Notes: a model not told the origin generated them from the letters alone. A DNA stretch of 49,387 nt from Deltaproteobacteria bacterium (GCA_003235365.1 QJWJ01000101.1:1-49387), one strand, 5' to 3'. Counted from the first letter of the stretch, positions 25,129 to 33,567 are shown. Numbers and translations are program-made.

Positions 25129-25551
25129 CGAATGAGCGTTCGCGGATCGCGAGCGCCCATGTAGCGAGGTCGCGCCGGCCGCCACGGAAAGCAGCGGGGT
25201 GCGGTTTGATGAGGCTCGGAGAAGAACGCGGGAGTACATGAGTTGAGGTAAGACGTCTTAGCGCTTTTTGTCGGCTCGCCGCGAGGGCATTTTCCATGAA
25301 GGTGCCAAAAGGGTTGCTCCAACGGACGAAAATGGAGCCCGCGGCGAGTGGGGGAATCGTTTCCCCCAGTGTAGGTTCATTCGCGCGGCGGACGGCGTGT
25401 TCCGAATACGCGACGGCAATGAATTGTTCTACGTCACGTGCAACGGCCGCGGCGTATCGGTTAGCGGTTTTTGAGGGGATCAGTTCACGGCGTGGTCGTC
25501 GTTGCATTCGACGGTGGTGCGCCGTACTCCTGATGCACTGGAGTGGTTGGT
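25129..25551. other. 423-bp divergent regulatory region between GH5 and FG-GAP lipoproteins
   Basis: It contains a perfect 12-bp palindrome TAAGACGTCTTA (25249-25260) and a 7-bp hairpin GGGGGAA/TTCCCCC (25350-25367). It is locally less GC-rich than the genes. No gene is supported; the promoters of both lipoprotein genes should be here. Confidence 0.6.
25249..25260. promoter_or_regulatory. Perfect 12-bp palindrome
   Basis: TAAGACGTCTTA is fully self-complementary and lies in the divergent promoter region of two lipoprotein genes, about 120 bp from one start and 290 bp from the other. A dimeric regulator site is plausible but unproven. Confidence 0.45.
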
Positions 25552-27081
25552 ATGTCGCCGTCGTTTCGAATTCCTTGTGCAGCGTTGTTGGGGCTGTGTG
25601 CGATCGCGGCGTGTGAGGACACGAGCTCCAGTTCGTCCAGTGACGGCAGGGTGACGGACACTCCTGACGTGATGCCCACCGGTGAAGCCAGCTCGGGCCC
25701 GGAAGGAACGACGGTAACGTCTCAGGTGAACGACCCCGGTTCGCCGTCGACTCCCTCTCCAACCGAGGGTCCACCTTCTTCGACCAATCCATCCGAGGCG
25801 GGCACGGCATCGACTCCTGCGGCGTCCGCGAGTCAGACCACGCCCGACGGGACTGCTCCCACACCCAGCACGCCCGACGACGAGCAACCGGCGCCCGGTG
25901 CAACCGCAACGACTCCACCCAACGACCCCGCCCCGAGCGCGACAGACGCCGGAGCCGCTGTGTGGAACGGCGAGTTTCCGAGTTTCGAACGGCACGCCAT
26001 TGCCGACTTTTCCGACGGCTACTACGCGGTGGCCTTCGACGTCGATGGGGACGGCATGCAAGACGTGGCGGCCCTGTCGTCGAGTCGCTCCGCATTGGTG
26101 TGGTTCAAGAACCCCACTTGGGAACGCTACGACATCACCACCGCTGCCCAGCGCTTCATCTGCATGGACCCCTACGACGTGGACGGCGATGGCGACATCG
26201 ATTTGGCGTTTTCGGGTGACTTCGATCTCAACGACTCGAACTCCGGTGGCTCCGTTTACTGGGCGGAGGCACCCGACGATCCGACCACCAACGAAGAGTG
26301 GCCCCTGCACGCCATCGACGCCATCCCCACGACACACCGGGTGCGTTGGGGCGACATCGACGGGGACGGTCGCAAAGAGTTGCTGAACCTGCCCATCTTC
26401 GGCACCGGCTCTTCCGCGCCGGAGCACGTCGGCCCGGTGAGACTCACCGCCTATCCCATCCCTGCCGACCCCACGGGCGACTGGGAAAAGAACGTGCTGG
26501 ACGACTCGCTGCTCGAGGTGGCTCACGCGCTGACGATCGTCGATTGGGACGGAGACGCCTCACAAGACATCCTGACCGCGTCGAACGCAGGTGTTTACCT
26601 GTTTCAGCCAGGGCTCGGCGCGGCACCGTTCCAACTCGGTGTCGGCTTCGACGGCCCGCGTCCCGATCGCGGCTCCAGTGAGGTCGGCCTCGGCGCTCTC
26701 GGCGCCGATCGATTCGTCGCCACCATCGAGCCCTGGCACGGCACGGACGCCGTCGTGTACACCCCCGGTACGTCCAGCACCGAACCTTGGACGCGCACGG
26801 TGCTCGGCACCGACTTTGCTCGTGGCCACGCCCTGATGACCGCCGACCTGAACGGCGACGGCTACGACGAAATCATCGGCGGCGATCAAAACAGCGGCGG
26901 CGCGCTCATCGTCTACCGTTTCGTCCCCGACTCCGACACTTGGGAGAAAATCGACATCGACCGAGGCAACGTCGCCGTCATCGGCATCGACGTCAAAGAC
27001 ATGGATGGTGACGGCGACCTCGACATCGTCGCCATCGGCGGCAGCAGCAACAACGTCGTGTGGTTCGAGAACGAGGGCTGA
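25552..27081 (+). CDS. FG-GAP/VCBS repeat lipoprotein, 509 aa
   Basis: The signal peptide MSPSFRIPCAALLGLCAIAAC ends in lipobox IAAC. About 115 residues of S/T/P-rich linker follow. The rest is a beta-propeller of FG-GAP/VCBS repeats with calcium-binding DxDGDG loops: DVDGDGMQD, DVDGDGDID, DIDGDGRKE, DWDGDASQD, DLNGDGYDE and DMDGDGDLD. Such propellers bind carbohydrates or proteins at the surface. The start at 25552 has GGAG 8 nt upstream and is preferred to GTG 25543. It is divergent from the GH5 lipoprotein and convergent with the 224-aa gene. Confidence 0.88.
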   Translation: MSPSFRIPCAALLGLCAIAACEDTSSSSSSDGRVTDTPDVMPTGEASSGPEGTTVTSQVNDPGSPSTPSPTEGPPSSTNPSEAGTASTPAASASQTTPDGTAPTPSTPDDEQPAPGATATTPPNDPAPSATDAGAAVWNGEFPSFERHAIADFSDGYYAVAFDVDGDGMQDVAALSSSRSALVWFKNPTWERYDITTAAQRFICMDPYDVDGDGDIDLAFSGDFDLNDSNSGGSVYWAEAPDDPTTNEEWPLHAIDAIPTTHRVRWGDIDGDGRKELLNLPIFGTGSSAPEHVGPVRLTAYPIPADPTGDWEKNVLDDSLLEVAHALTIVDWDGDASQDILTASNAGVYLFQPGLGAAPFQLGVGFDGPRPDRGSSEVGLGALGADRFVATIEPWHGTDAVVYTPGTSSTEPWTRTVLGTDFARGHALMTADLNGDGYDEIIGGDQNSGGALIVYRFVPDSDTWEKIDIDRGNVAVIGIDVKDMDGDGDLDIVAIGGSSNNVVWFENEG

Positions 27082-27168
27082 GGTGGGGGATTCGGGTTTT
27101 GCTCTCGCGAGCAGGGTCGCGGAGCTCGTTTCGATCCGCCTCCCCCGTGACCTTCGCGCCTCGCGCTG

Positions 27169-27843
27169 TCACTCGCTCGCAGCGTTTCCTTCCACTTCTT
27201 CCGGCGCTTCCATGCTCGAGCTGCGCGAACTGCTGCGGAAGAAGTTGTCGGGCCACTGGCGGCCGAGTCCGCGTTCGCGAGCGCGGGCGGCCAGCGCTTC
27301 GGACAGGCCGTCCCGATCGTGCGTCAGATCCTCCACGAATTGAGTGCGAGCGATGGCCGCTTCGCCCCGCGTGAGCGCTAGCCCCCGCGTCTTGACGAGT
27401 GAGTCGTCGGCGCGCGCGACCCATTTTTCGATCTCGGGGCGATGCCGTTCGAGGACGGGGTCGTTAGCCTGCAGCCAGGCGCGCACGCGGGTCACCTGCC
27501 GCGGCAATGCCGTGCGCACGAAGCGACTCACCGGCGCGTTGAAGAACTGTTTCCAGCGGGGTGAGTTGCGATTCTTGCCGGTCTCCAAGTACAGCTCATC
27601 GCCGAATGCGGTGCAGGCCTGATCCAGGCGACCGTCGGCGACGATGCGCGTCGCGTCCACGGTTGCAACCGCGCGCCGCACGTCACGACTGCGCTGCCGC
27701 TCTTGGTCGAGGCGATCGAGCCAGTTGTCAGTCAGCGGCAACAGATCCTCCGCGTCGGGATCGGCCCTGAGCGCGGCTTCGGTGTAGAGTATTTCGGTCT
27801 CGACGTCGTCGAGGGTCATGCGTTCGGTGATTTTTCGGGGCAC
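27169..27843 (-). CDS. Helical protein of unknown function, 224 aa
   Basis: A cytoplasmic-looking, highly charged, mostly helical protein (ILYTEAALRADPDAEDLLPLTD; RLDQERQRSRDVRRAVATVDAT). No signal peptide, membrane segment or catalytic motif is visible. GTG 27843 is chosen because AAGGAGG lies just upstream. I do not recognise the family. It is convergent with the FG-GAP lipoprotein and separated by about 700 bp from the next gene. Confidence 0.75.
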   Translation of the reverse strand: MPRKITERMTLDDVETEILYTEAALRADPDAEDLLPLTDNWLDRLDQERQRSRDVRRAVATVDATRIVADGRLDQACTAFGDELYLETGKNRNSPRWKQFFNAPVSRFVRTALPRQVTRVRAWLQANDPVLERHRPEIEKWVARADDSLVKTRGLALTRGEAAIARTQFVEDLTHDRDGLSEALAARARERGLGRQWPDNFFRSSSRSSSMEAPEEVEGNAASE

Positions 27844-28560
27844 GGCCCCTCCTTCCCTCTGGGTGAAAACGAACTGACCCGAGGACCCCAGCGCTCCCCC
27901 CGAGCCGGCGCCAGTGTGCTTCGCGCGACGGGTGAGCACAAGCGTGGTGCAAGCTGGCGTTCAGGCTTTTGGGGGGCACTCCCGCATTGGCTCCCAAAAC
28001 CCGGCGCAACGCAGTCTAGTCCCCTGGAACCGTGATTTCTTGAAGAATTGCCGCCCGCCCGTCGAGTGTGCCACCGGCGGCGACAGCGCCGACTGCTGCG
28101 GTCGTCCCGCGACTGACGTCGATCGAGCGTTTGCAACGCCTGCCGACGTCACTGCAGGTGCCGATCTGGCGTTCGCAACGGTTGCGGGCGTCCAAACGGA
28201 CGTACGACTGACGATTGCAACGACTGCAGTCGAGACGATGGCCGTCGACGGTGTGCTCTACAACGCGTGCAGCGGCTGTCCGAGTGTTCGCATTGCCCTT
28301 TGCAGCGCGTGCAGAGGCGATTCCCACGCACGCACCGCGGTCGGCAACGGATGTGGACGCCTCCCGGCGAGTTGGCGGGGGGGATGCGGCCATCGCCGAG
28401 GCGGCCGCGCTGTCGGCGAGTTGTTCCCGACCAACTATCAACCTCGTCGTTCGCGGTCGCACCGCATGCTGCGTGCGTTGGTCAGAGCCGCGGCCCAAAG
28501 TGGGCGAGCACGATTGTCGGGCGCGTTTTCGAACCCCCGTTGGATCAGGGTCCGAAAGAC
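27844..28560. other. 717-bp stretch without a convincing gene, Cys-codon-rich on minus strand, with repeat copy C
   Basis: No frame combines a start, ribosome binding site and GC3 bias. On the minus strand between about 28330 and 28130 there are several spaced CxxC-like clusters (for example LCTRCKGQC, then RCTRC), reflecting a recurring GCAACG/GCAGCG motif on the plus strand. It may be a decayed Cys-rich protein gene or a structured RNA region. Dispersed-repeat copy C lies at 28501-28560, flush against the stop codon of the TIGR02147 gene. Confidence 0.45.
28501..28560 (+). repeat. Dispersed repeat, copy C
   Basis: It contains the invariant TGGGCGAGCACGATTG followed by CGGGCGCGTTTTC, the CCCCCGTTGG block and GGGTCCGAAAG. 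It ends exactly where the stop codon of the regulator at 28561 begins. Same orientation as copies A and B. Confidence 0.75.
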
Positions 28561-29541
28561 TCACTCCCCATCCGGCTCCGCCCACAGCATCGAGTGCATG
28601 GTCATCAGCGCGACCACTTCGGGATCTTTGGAGGCGGCAACGATGGCGCGCAGCTCGCTGAAGTAGTTCTTCTGCAGGTTGCGGATCCGGGTGAAGTCGT
28701 CCTTGGAGACGGAGAAGATGTTGTAAGAGAACAGGTCGCCTTCTTGCGGGTTGAGGACGCGCTGGCCGCTGGTGCGCGCCCAATGGGCTCGCAACGCCAA
28801 CCGGTTCTTTGCCGAGCGGGTGTCGATGGTCAGCGCTTGTGCGACCTCGTAGTGCTTTCCTCGGCGTCGGATCAGACCGGCCTCTGCGAGGCGCTGCACG
28901 CAGCGTGTGACCGTCGATGGCTCGATGCCGAGCGCGCGCGCGAGGGCCGCATCGTCGTGACGGGCACAAGTTCGGTAGCGGCGTGTTTCGAGTAGGGACA
29001 ACAGTGGAGCCGTCCACGGTTCGGAAAAGGCCAGATCCTTGGAGGCCATCAGCCGGTCGTAGTCGCGGGTGATGCTCGGGACGTTTTCGACGTCGACCAG
29101 TGTCGCGATGAACTCGGGCAAGCGCTGCGTCGTTGCTTCGATCAGGTCGAAGAAGGTCTGCAACTTGATGCTGGTGGCACCCGAGAACGCGCGGGAAACC
29201 TGGAAGAGTGATAGCCCGGTCGCGGCGGCGAGCGCGGTGAGCCGCCGATCGGCGCGTTGGGCGCGCAACCAGGCCGCCACCTGCGCGCAGTGCAGTTCGG
29301 CGTTTCTGCCCGGCGCGGGAGCTCCGAGTTGGGGGGCGCTCAGCTCGTGAAACCGGGTGACGGCGCCGGACACGTCGATGCCGCAGCGCAGGCACGCCGT
29401 CAAGGCTCTGGCTGCGCTAGGTTCACGGCGCCCGGACTCCCATTCCGCCGCGACGTTGCTGGTGTAGCCCAGACGGCGCGAGAAGCTCACCTGTGAGCGC
29501 TTACCTCGGACGGCGCGTAAGAACTCCGTGGCCAGCGACAT
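28561..29541 (-). CDS. TIGR02147-type regulator (HTH plus DUF4423), 326 aa
   Basis: The N-terminus is an XRE-like helix-turn-helix (SFSRRLGYTSNVAAEWESGRREPS), followed by a second HTH-like segment (GLSLFQVSRAFSGATSIK). The C-terminal half has a winged-helix (ALGIEPSTVTRCVQRLAEAGLIRRRGKHYEV) and the helical DUF4423 tail (LFSYNIFSVSKDDFTRIRN onwards). Such proteins are probably transcription factors that tend to sit beside secreted or lipoprotein genes. Here it is divergent, 106 bp apart, from the Hint lipoprotein. Direct repeats TACCGC at 29545 and 29565 (20-bp phase) could be its sites. Confidence 0.82.
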   Translation of the reverse strand: MSLATEFLRAVRGKRSQVSFSRRLGYTSNVAAEWESGRREPSAARALTACLRCGIDVSGAVTRFHELSAPQLGAPAPGRNAELHCAQVAAWLRAQRADRRLTALAAATGLSLFQVSRAFSGATSIKLQTFFDLIEATTQRLPEFIATLVDVENVPSITRDYDRLMASKDLAFSEPWTAPLLSLLETRRYRTCARHDDAALARALGIEPSTVTRCVQRLAEAGLIRRRGKHYEVAQALTIDTRSAKNRLALRAHWARTSGQRVLNPQEGDLFSYNIFSVSKDDFTRIRNLQKNYFSELRAIVAASKDPEVVALMTMHSMLWAEPDGE

Positions 29542-29647
29542 GACTACCGCGAATATGCAATCAATACCGCAATGCTGCCACGCAGATTTGCAGAAGCGTC
29601 GTGGTTTGTGCGTTGCTCGGGGTTTCCGCGTCGCGCATCATTGCCAA

Positions 29648-30994
29648 ATGCGCTTGAAGTTCTCGGCCTGGACGATCTCGACCGTCGCCTATCTCTGTAT
29701 CTCGTGCGGTTCCAGTGCTGGTTCGACCACTGACACTGCGAAGCAATCGGAACCGTCACCGAATCCTGGTGGGCAACCCGCGCCCGCCGTTGGGCCCGCG
29801 AGCGAGCCCGGTGTCCCCGAGCCCTCGATGGCGCCGGGTGGACCCAGGCCCGCGGCAAACCCGCAGCAAGGGACGCAAACCGGCGATCCCGGCGACAGTT
29901 CGGAGCCTGCACCCAACCCGGTCCCGCCGGATCCAGCCCAACCTGACGCGGGGTCCGATCCCGTTCAGACGGATCCTGGGCCGGACCCGACTCCGGACCC
30001 CGCATCGCCAACCCCTACTGACCCAACTGTCGAGCCCAGCGGTGACCCAGCACCCACCGCGCCCTCTTCGACGGCACCCGACGGCGGTGCCGCGCAGGTG
30101 AACGATGCCGGGGTCTGTCCGGTTGAGCCGCCCGCGCCGGGCGATGCTTGTCGGGCACCTGGCGAACTGTGTGGCTACGGCGACGACCCCCGGGTCGAGT
30201 GCCGCAGCATGTTCTGGTGCGACAAGACGACTTCCACCTTCGTTGCTCGTGGAATGCCCGCAGCAGGCTGCAGTGGACCGCTGCTGCCTGCTGAATGTCC
30301 AGCAGAGCCACCGACGGGTGAGTGCATGGGCGGACAAGAGCCCAGTTGTCACTATGGCGACGGCGTCTACTGCCGGTGTTTCGAGGAATGCTACGATCTT
30401 CCATGCGGGTTTACACCGAATCGCTGGCACTGTACGGCCGCCCCCGAAGAACCGTGTCCCGCGGACGAGCCAAACCACGGCAGCGCGTGCTCGTTGCCGG
30501 AAGGAACCGCGTGCCGCTACGCGAATCTCGGCTCCTGTCGCTACGAATGGGTATGCGAAGGCGGTGCGTGGAAGCAAATCGCGCTCGAGTGCCTGGACTG
30601 CAACGCCGCCGAGACGCCCATCGACACGCCCGACGGTCCCCGGCCGATCTGGCAGCTGCAGCCGGGTGATTTGGTCTACAGCATGCACGAAGGTGAGCTG
30701 GCCATCGTACCCATTGCGGCCGTGCGCGCGAAGCCGCAAGTCGACCATCACGTCGTGGAACTCGTTCTCGACAACGGCTCGGTCCTGAACATCAGCCCGA
30801 ACCACCCCGTGGCAAATGGCCTACCGCTGGGACGGCTCCTGCCCGGTGACGTGCTCGACGGCGCGCGGGTCACGAGCGTGCGGCTGGTTCGTTACACCGA
30901 AACGCACACCTTCGACATTCTCCCCGAGTCGGACACCGGGACGTACTTCGCCGCGGGGGTTCACTTGGGCAGTACCTTGTTCGGACTCGAGTAG
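29648..30994 (+). CDS. Lipoprotein with C-terminal Hint (Hedgehog/intein) domain, 448 aa
   Basis: The signal peptide MRLKFSAWTISTVAYLCISC gives a lipidated Cys near residue 20 (lipobox weak at -3). A long P/D/T linker follows, then a Cys-rich region of EGF-like spacing (about 155-315). Residues 318-448 form a Hint domain: candidate catalytic Cys318 (LDCNAAETPI), GDLVYS, block-B His386 (NISPNHPV) and THTFDI. The end reads TYFAAGVHLGS where Hint domains often end in a HN dipeptide. It may therefore cleave but not splice or ligate. ATG 29648 is used because the longer frame overlaps the divergent regulator. Confidence 0.82.
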   Translation: MRLKFSAWTISTVAYLCISCGSSAGSTTDTAKQSEPSPNPGGQPAPAVGPASEPGVPEPSMAPGGPRPAANPQQGTQTGDPGDSSEPAPNPVPPDPAQPDAGSDPVQTDPGPDPTPDPASPTPTDPTVEPSGDPAPTAPSSTAPDGGAAQVNDAGVCPVEPPAPGDACRAPGELCGYGDDPRVECRSMFWCDKTTSTFVARGMPAAGCSGPLLPAECPAEPPTGECMGGQEPSCHYGDGVYCRCFEECYDLPCGFTPNRWHCTAAPEEPCPADEPNHGSACSLPEGTACRYANLGSCRYEWVCEGGAWKQIALECLDCNAAETPIDTPDGPRPIWQLQPGDLVYSMHEGELAIVPIAAVRAKPQVDHHVVELVLDNGSVLNISPNHPVANGLPLGRLLPGDVLDGARVTSVRLVRYTETHTFDILPESDTGTYFAAGVHLGSTLFGLE

Positions 30995-31086
30995 CGCCGA
31001 CTCGATCGACCTGCACGGTCGCAAGCGTTCAGACGCGGACGCCGTCTCTCTTGAACGAATCGGCGTTGTGCTGCCGGAGTACCGCG

Positions 31087-32127
31087 TCAGTCGTTGTGGG
31101 CGTGGCGGTGATGCAGGTCCGGCTGATGGGGATGGTCGTGCTCTCGGTGCGGGTGGCTGTGGTGATGGCTGTGCCAACCGAACTGCGGCGGCGGATCCTC
31201 AGCGCGATGGGTGTGTTGATGGTGGTCGTCGTCGTGGCGATGAGCGTGGTCGTGTTCGAGCGGATGGTGGACGTGTGGATGGGCATGATCGGAACGGTGC
31301 GCAAGCCACGTCCCCGTCGCCATGAGCGCGGCAGCGGCGCCGTGAACCCACGAAAGTGACTCCTCGAGCAACCACACCGACGGCAGCAGGCCGAACAGTG
31401 GCGCGGAAGAAAAGACTAGTTGAGAACGTGTGGCGCCGAGCTGTTGTGCGCCCGCTACGTACAGCACCAACGACAGCCCATACGACAGCGCGCCGATGCT
31501 CAGCGCGGCGCTTACCTCTCCGATGGTCGCTCGTTGGTCAAAGGCCAAACCAATGGGGATCAGCGTGGCTCCCGTCGTCAGACCTTTGATCAACGTGGTT
31601 TGGTCTGGGGAGAACTCGTCGATCAGGCTGGTGAGGTTGTTGTCCAGGCCCCAGCACAAACATGCCAGCGCCACGAGTCCCGCTCCCACGCCGGCATCGA
31701 GGCTGTCCGACAACAACACGGAACCGGTCGACACCAACGCGACCGCCGCCCATCCACTGTTGCCCAACGACTCTTTGAAGAAGGCCCGGGCCAAGACTGC
31801 CGTCGCTGCCGTCTCCAAGGTGAGCCAAAGGGAGACGGCGCCAGCCGGGGCGAGCAGCAGGCCGGAAAGCAAAGCGATGGGCCCGAGGATCCCGCCGAAC
31901 ATCGCTGCCCCGGCGAGGTAGAGCCAGCTCCGGTTGGAGGCGCGCCGCCAACGTCCCGCTCGGACGACCCGAGGCAGCGTGAATGCTGCCGCGCCCGTGT
32001 ACAGCAAGCCGGCCAGCAACGTCGGCCCCACACTTTGGGTCAACGGCTTGGCCAGTGGCGTGGCCACCCCGAACAGCGCTGCCGAAAGCAGACACCAAAG
32101 AATCGGGTTGGTACGTGGAGACATCAC
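31087..32127 (-). CDS. EamA-family (DMT) transporter with His-rich tail, 346 aa
   Basis: Two EamA repeats (five helices each, about residues 8-280) identify a drug/metabolite transporter, probably an exporter. The last ~65 residues are almost entirely His, Asp, Glu and Pro (HPHVHHPLEHDHAHRHDDDH; HSHHHSHPHREHDHPH), a metal-binding tail unusual in this family. It is last in the MarR-methyltransferase-EamA operon, 18 nt after the methyltransferase. ATG 32124 is an alternative start. The substrate is unknown; the tail suggests zinc, nickel or cobalt sensing or export. Confidence 0.88.
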   Translation of the reverse strand: MMSPRTNPILWCLLSAALFGVATPLAKPLTQSVGPTLLAGLLYTGAAAFTLPRVVRAGRWRRASNRSWLYLAGAAMFGGILGPIALLSGLLLAPAGAVSLWLTLETAATAVLARAFFKESLGNSGWAAVALVSTGSVLLSDSLDAGVGAGLVALACLCWGLDNNLTSLIDEFSPDQTTLIKGLTTGATLIPIGLAFDQRATIGEVSAALSIGALSYGLSLVLYVAGAQQLGATRSQLVFSSAPLFGLLPSVWLLEESLSWVHGAAAALMATGTWLAHRSDHAHPHVHHPLEHDHAHRHDDDHHQHTHRAEDPPPQFGWHSHHHSHPHREHDHPHQPDLHHRHAHND

Positions 32128-32145
32128 GGGTGAACGCTCGGGACA

Positions 32146-32787
32146 CTAGTTCGTCGCGGGTTTGGTGGCGGTCATACAAAACAGGTAGCTGGGTGTGATT
32201 GGTGCGCGATCGGTATTCTCGAAGCCCAGATCGACGAGTCGGTGAGAGAGCCCGTCCAAGTGTTCGTGGTCGTGAGAACGGAACAGCGCCGCGACGCGAT
32301 GCAGGAGCGGCGACGGTCCGGAGAAGTCCACCAACACGAGCTGCCCACCGGGTTTGATGACGCGGAGCATCTCCCTCAGGCAGTCGTCTTGCATGCTCGG
32401 CAGCAAATGGTGCAGCACCAGCGAGCAGAGCACCATGTCGAATTGATCGTCGGCGAACTCGAGTGCTTCGGCGACGCCGACTTGAAATGTCGCGTCAGCC
32501 CTTGCCGCCGCCGCCTTCTCCCGGGCGCGTCGCACCATGTTGGCGGCGGGGTCGACGCCGATCACCGTAGCGCCGCGTCGAGCTGCGGCGATGGTCAGTG
32601 TACCCGTGCCACAGCCCACATCCAGAATTCGCTGTCCGGGTTTCACGTTGGCGCGCTCGAGAGTCGAGTTGCGCATCGCCGCTTCGCGTCCCATCGAGAT
32701 GATGCCAACGGCTCTGTCGTAGAACTTCGCCCAGCGGATGACTCCGCCACGCGTCGGATGATCACTCAGTGCATTGGTGTGGGTCAT
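32146..32787 (-). CDS. SAM-dependent methyltransferase (UbiE-like class I), 213 aa
   Basis: A Rossmann methyltransferase with motif I (ILDVGCGTGTLTIAAARRG), motif II acidic residue (VIGVDPAANM), post-motif DMVLCSLVLHHL and motif III (VIKPGGQLVLVDFSG). It resembles UbiE/MenG-type and small-molecule methyltransferases. The start ATG 32787 overlaps the stop of the MarR gene (ATGA), and AAGGAG lies 9 nt upstream. It is in an operon with the MarR regulator and EamA exporter, so it may modify a compound that is then exported. The substrate is unknown. Confidence 0.9.
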   Translation of the reverse strand: MTHTNALSDHPTRGGVIRWAKFYDRAVGIISMGREAAMRNSTLERANVKPGQRILDVGCGTGTLTIAAARRGATVIGVDPAANMVRRAREKAAAARADATFQVGVAEALEFADDQFDMVLCSLVLHHLLPSMQDDCLREMLRVIKPGGQLVLVDFSGPSPLLHRVAALFRSHDHEHLDGLSHRLVDLGFENTDRAPITPSYLFCMTATKPATN

Positions 32788-33278
32788 TGCTTCTTGCTCC
32801 TTCTGTGGTTCGTCGTGCCGCGTCCAGTCTTGGGAACGGTGCGCACGCGCCGAACCCCGCGTTCGAACCGTGCGAGATAGTCGATGAACTGGTGCCACTC
32901 GTCGTGGGTGAAGTCTTGCCAAACCGCCGCGAGTTCGGCGGTTGCGGCTTTGGCGATGAGATGGATCTGCTTTGCGCCGAGCTTGCTGAGACGAACTCGG
33001 CGGGCCCTCGAGTCCTCCTCGTCAGCGTCGCGGACCAGCCAGCGCTTTTCTTCGAGGCTGCCGACGACACGAGACAGCTCCGCCGCCGACAGCCCAGACA
33101 GCGTGGATAGCTCGCTCATGCGGAGCGGTTGCGCCGCGGTGTCCAGCGCGTCGAGCACCAAGAAGTGGCTGAGCGACAGCTTTCTGGCTTCGAGCGTCGG
33201 CAGGTGCTGGGGATTCATCAGTCGACCAATCCGGTGCACCAGGCGGAGAATCTCCGTGTAGTGGTCTTGCTGCAGCAT
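32784..33278 (-). CDS. MarR-family transcriptional regulator, 164 aa
   Basis: The winged helix spans LSLSHFLVLDALDTAAQPLR to the wing DEEDSRARRVRLSKLG, with recognition helix in LSTLSGLSAAELSRVVGSLEEKRWLV. A Lys/Arg-rich tail ends the protein. It is the first gene of a three-gene operon (overlap ATGA with the methyltransferase, then EamA) and is expected to repress its own operon. The region just upstream has a perfect palindrome and a direct repeat with TTGAC half-sites (33288-33356). The ligand is unknown. Confidence 0.92.
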   Translation of the reverse strand: MLQQDHYTEILRLVHRIGRLMNPQHLPTLEARKLSLSHFLVLDALDTAAQPLRMSELSTLSGLSAAELSRVVGSLEEKRWLVRDADEEDSRARRVRLSKLGAKQIHLIAKAATAELAAVWQDFTHDEWHQFIDYLARFERGVRRVRTVPKTGRGTTNHRRSKKQ

Positions 33279-33287
33279 CTCAGATAA

Positions 33288-33356
33288 TTGCCTGTGTCAA
33301 GCACTTGCTTGCCTGTGTCAAGCATCGGTATGGCACGATGTTTGACCATGTCAAAC
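33288..33356. promoter_or_regulatory. MarR-operon promoter/operator: two 16-bp direct repeats and a 17-bp palindrome
   Basis: TTGCCTGTGTCAAGCA occurs twice (33288-33303 and 33309-33324), 21 bp apart. A perfect palindrome GTTTGAC-CAT-GTCAAAC lies at 33340-33356. All share the half-site TGTCAA/TTGACA, which also reads as -35 hexamers toward the MarR gene on the minus strand. Sites of this size are typical of MarR autoregulation. Confidence 0.7.
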
Positions 33357-33567
33357 AAAAAATCCGCGCGCGTTCGCGGGCGGGGCCGGATGGCGTCGGT
33401 GCAGCATCGCGACACTTCGAGGAGCAACGCGACGCGCAGGGGGCGAGGCGCCGCGGCGCGCCGACACGGGAATCGACCCAGACCCATGCGACGGCAAACC
33501 CGCGTCGCGCATCACGCCCGAAGCGGCAAGGCCGTTCGCAGAGGCGCCTGGTGACCCCCCCGTCCGT

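Noticed and set aside
28016..29395. 460-codon minus-strand frame overlapping the TIGR02147 regulator
   Set aside because: Arg/Pro-rich shadow frame; the regulator frame has HTH motifs and matches a known family layout.
33348..33554. Arg-rich small reading frame (about 68 aa) starting inside the MarR palindrome on the plus strand
   Set aside because: The composition is typical of a GC-rich chance frame and there is no ribosome binding site; the ATG is part of the operator palindrome.
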